Below, in pieces: positions 5,159 through 6,011 of a stretch of DNA of 6,011 nucleotides (the first letter of the stretch is position 1; every line of letters starts with the position of its first letter). The DNA lies in NCBI GenBank assembly GCA_022576105.1, contig JACZRM010000115.1, positions 1 through 6,011 on the forward strand, written 5' to 3'. The position numbers and the translations under genes are program-made. Below the pieces are notes generated by a model. That model was not told the origin of the DNA. It did no database searches and saw only the letters and a list, made by a program, of their open reading frames with translations. Source of the stretch: Chloroflexota bacterium (lineage in GTDB: Bacteria; Chloroflexota; Dehalococcoidia; UBA3495).

Positions 5159-5189
5159 AAGGAGGCAGCCGCAAATGGGCTGCCTCCTT
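5159..5189 (-). terminator. Terminator of the von Willebrand A gene
   Basis: A perfect 12-base-pair stem, AAGGAGGCAGCC (5159-5170) and GGCTGCCTCCTT (5178-5189), has a seven-base loop. On the minus strand it runs into CCTTTCTAACG. It starts 34 bases after the stop of the von Willebrand A gene and is a strong rho-independent terminator, although its T tract is short. Confidence 0.75.
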
Positions 5190-5223
5190 AGTTATCAGAT
5201 AGGTGTTGGTGCTCAAAGCGGGG

Positions 5224-6011
5224 CTACTCCGGTGGGAAAACAACCTCGGATATGCTCACCGTACCATCCGCGCTGACTGACTCGATGGTGAATAGCGTCC
5301 CCATTCCGGCATCAAGATTCACCGAGGTGAAAACCTCATTGACGATGGCCATCAAGCCGCTGTAGCTAGAGGTGTTAAAACTGTATCTAGAGGTTGCTTC
5401 ACTGGCGATGGCGTTGATGGTACCCGACCCGATATCGTCGCCAACTCCGATGGCGAAGACCTTGTACGCCGCTGCATCTGATGCGGCATTGATGGCGGCA
5501 TTACCGTTACCGGCAGTGTCGTCGCCATCGGTAATCACTACCACCAGATTCGGCACCGGATATGGGGGGTCTACCCGGTCGCCCAAGCCGGTGTCAAATT
5601 GCGCGCCAGCGGCATTCAAACCAGCCACGATGTCGGTACCGGCGTCCAGATCGGGCGCGCCTTGCACCATACCGTTGATCCCATTGTGCAGCGGTTCCGA
5701 CGAATTGTGCACATCAACATCGGTCATATCAACCACCGATACGGCACTGCCTCGAAAACGGACGATCCCAATCCGCATTCTTCCGTCCGCGATCTCCAGG
5801 TTGAAGGCGTCTACAATGGCGTTGGCCGCCAGCTTCAGGTAGACAAGCTCGGCGGCATCTACGCTGCCGCTAACATCCAATAATAGAACCAGGTCAATGT
5901 AGGCAACCTCGCTGGCCTCACCGCCAGAAGTCTTGGCAACCGTGATGGTACAGCCATCAAAGGTATAAACATCAGGCGTCCCAAGCTCTATACCATCGGC
6001 GTAGCCCATCT
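5224..6011 (-). CDS. Von Willebrand factor A domain protein, C-terminal part
   Basis: The 5' end lies beyond the right edge; the last 261 codons are visible. Counting from the ATG at 6009, residues 36-230 form a von Willebrand A domain with a complete metal-ion site: DVSGS (Asp45, Ser47, Ser49), Thr125 in GTDI, and Asp161 in ITDGDD. Such sites bind Mg or Mn ions and mediate protein binding. The alternating strands (YIDLVLLLDVS, RIGIVRF, NLVVVITDG, YKVFAIGVG) support the fold. A short C-terminal beta segment (235-260) ends in VVFPPE. The ATG at 6009 is probably internal: no signal peptide or ribosome site can be seen, and the preceding sequence reads like the inside of an exported protein. Location outside the cell is inferred from the acidic, Thr/Ser/Gly-rich make-up. 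The partner and role are unknown. A terminator follows at 5159-5189. Confidence 0.85.
   Translation of the reverse strand, partial: MGYADGIELGTPDVYTFDGCTITVAKTSGGEASEVAYIDLVLLLDVSGSVDAAELVYLKLAANAIVDAFNLEIADGRMRIGIVRFRGSAVSVVDMTDVDVHNSSEPLHNGINGMVQGAPDLDAGTDIVAGLNAAGAQFDTGLGDRVDPPYPVPNLVVVITDGDDTAGNGNAAINAASDAAAYKVFAIGVGDDIGSGTINAIASEATSRYSFNTSSYSGLMAIVNEVFTSVNLDAGMGTLFTIESVSADGTVSISEVVFPPE

Noticed and set aside
5372..5842. Plus-strand frame of 156 codons opposite the von Willebrand A gene
   Set aside because: It is the mirror of a gene with a complete metal site and a clear fold; its Ser/Pro/Thr-rich translation has no family features.
1..6011. CRISPR array, insertion sequence, rRNA, defence or toxin-antitoxin genes
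   Set aside because: No regularly spaced repeats, transposase, terminal inverted repeats, rRNA segments or known defence motifs are visible on either strand.

Overview
The window is bacterial DNA with compact genes, canonical Shine-Dalgarno sites, sigma70-type promoters and simple hairpin terminators. Its base composition is moderately GC-rich. Nothing fixes the phylum. A membrane-anchored heme-binding (GlcG/HbpS-like) protein, a secreted von Willebrand A protein and a bPH2 membrane protein would suit an uncultured monoderm such as a Chloroflexota or actinobacterial lineage, but this is a weak inference.

Left edge (1-283): bases 184-239 are the 3' part of a class II tRNA-Leu(UAA), from the anticodon loop through the encoded CCA, with no 5' half. 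A rho-independent terminator follows. The roughly 180 bases before it hold short direct and inverted repeats of the kind bound by tyrosine integrases. I read this as the right-hand junction of an element integrated into a tRNA-Leu gene. The element would lie off the left edge, and host DNA would start at about 240.

First gene (465-1375, plus strand): a good sigma70 promoter drives an arylamine N-acetyltransferase-like enzyme of 271 residues with an intact Cys-His-Asp triad. The longer reading frame starting at 386 is an artefact, because it would begin upstream of the promoter.

Gene-poor gap (1376-2122): no convincing intact gene. It holds two short stretches with protein-like composition (minus 1535-1660, plus 1664-1817), possibly decayed genes. 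It also holds a cluster of hairpins, some mutually exclusive, ending in a run of seven T (1814-1949), which could be a small RNA or attenuator.

Operon (2123-4016, plus strand): a secreted or surface-exposed coiled-coil protein with an N-terminal signal peptide and a C-terminal membrane anchor, then, 4 bases later, a four-helix membrane protein with a bacterial PH (bPH2, DUF304) domain. I cannot name the first protein; the pair is the least explained module in the window and may act together at the membrane.

Minus-strand block (4206-6011): a membrane-anchored GlcG/HbpS-family protein has its own strong promoter, a tandem 7-base repeat upstream of it and a palindrome in its leader. It converges with the operon on a shared terminator. 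Upstream of it, separated by a strong terminator, is the C-terminal part of a von Willebrand A domain protein whose start lies beyond the right edge.
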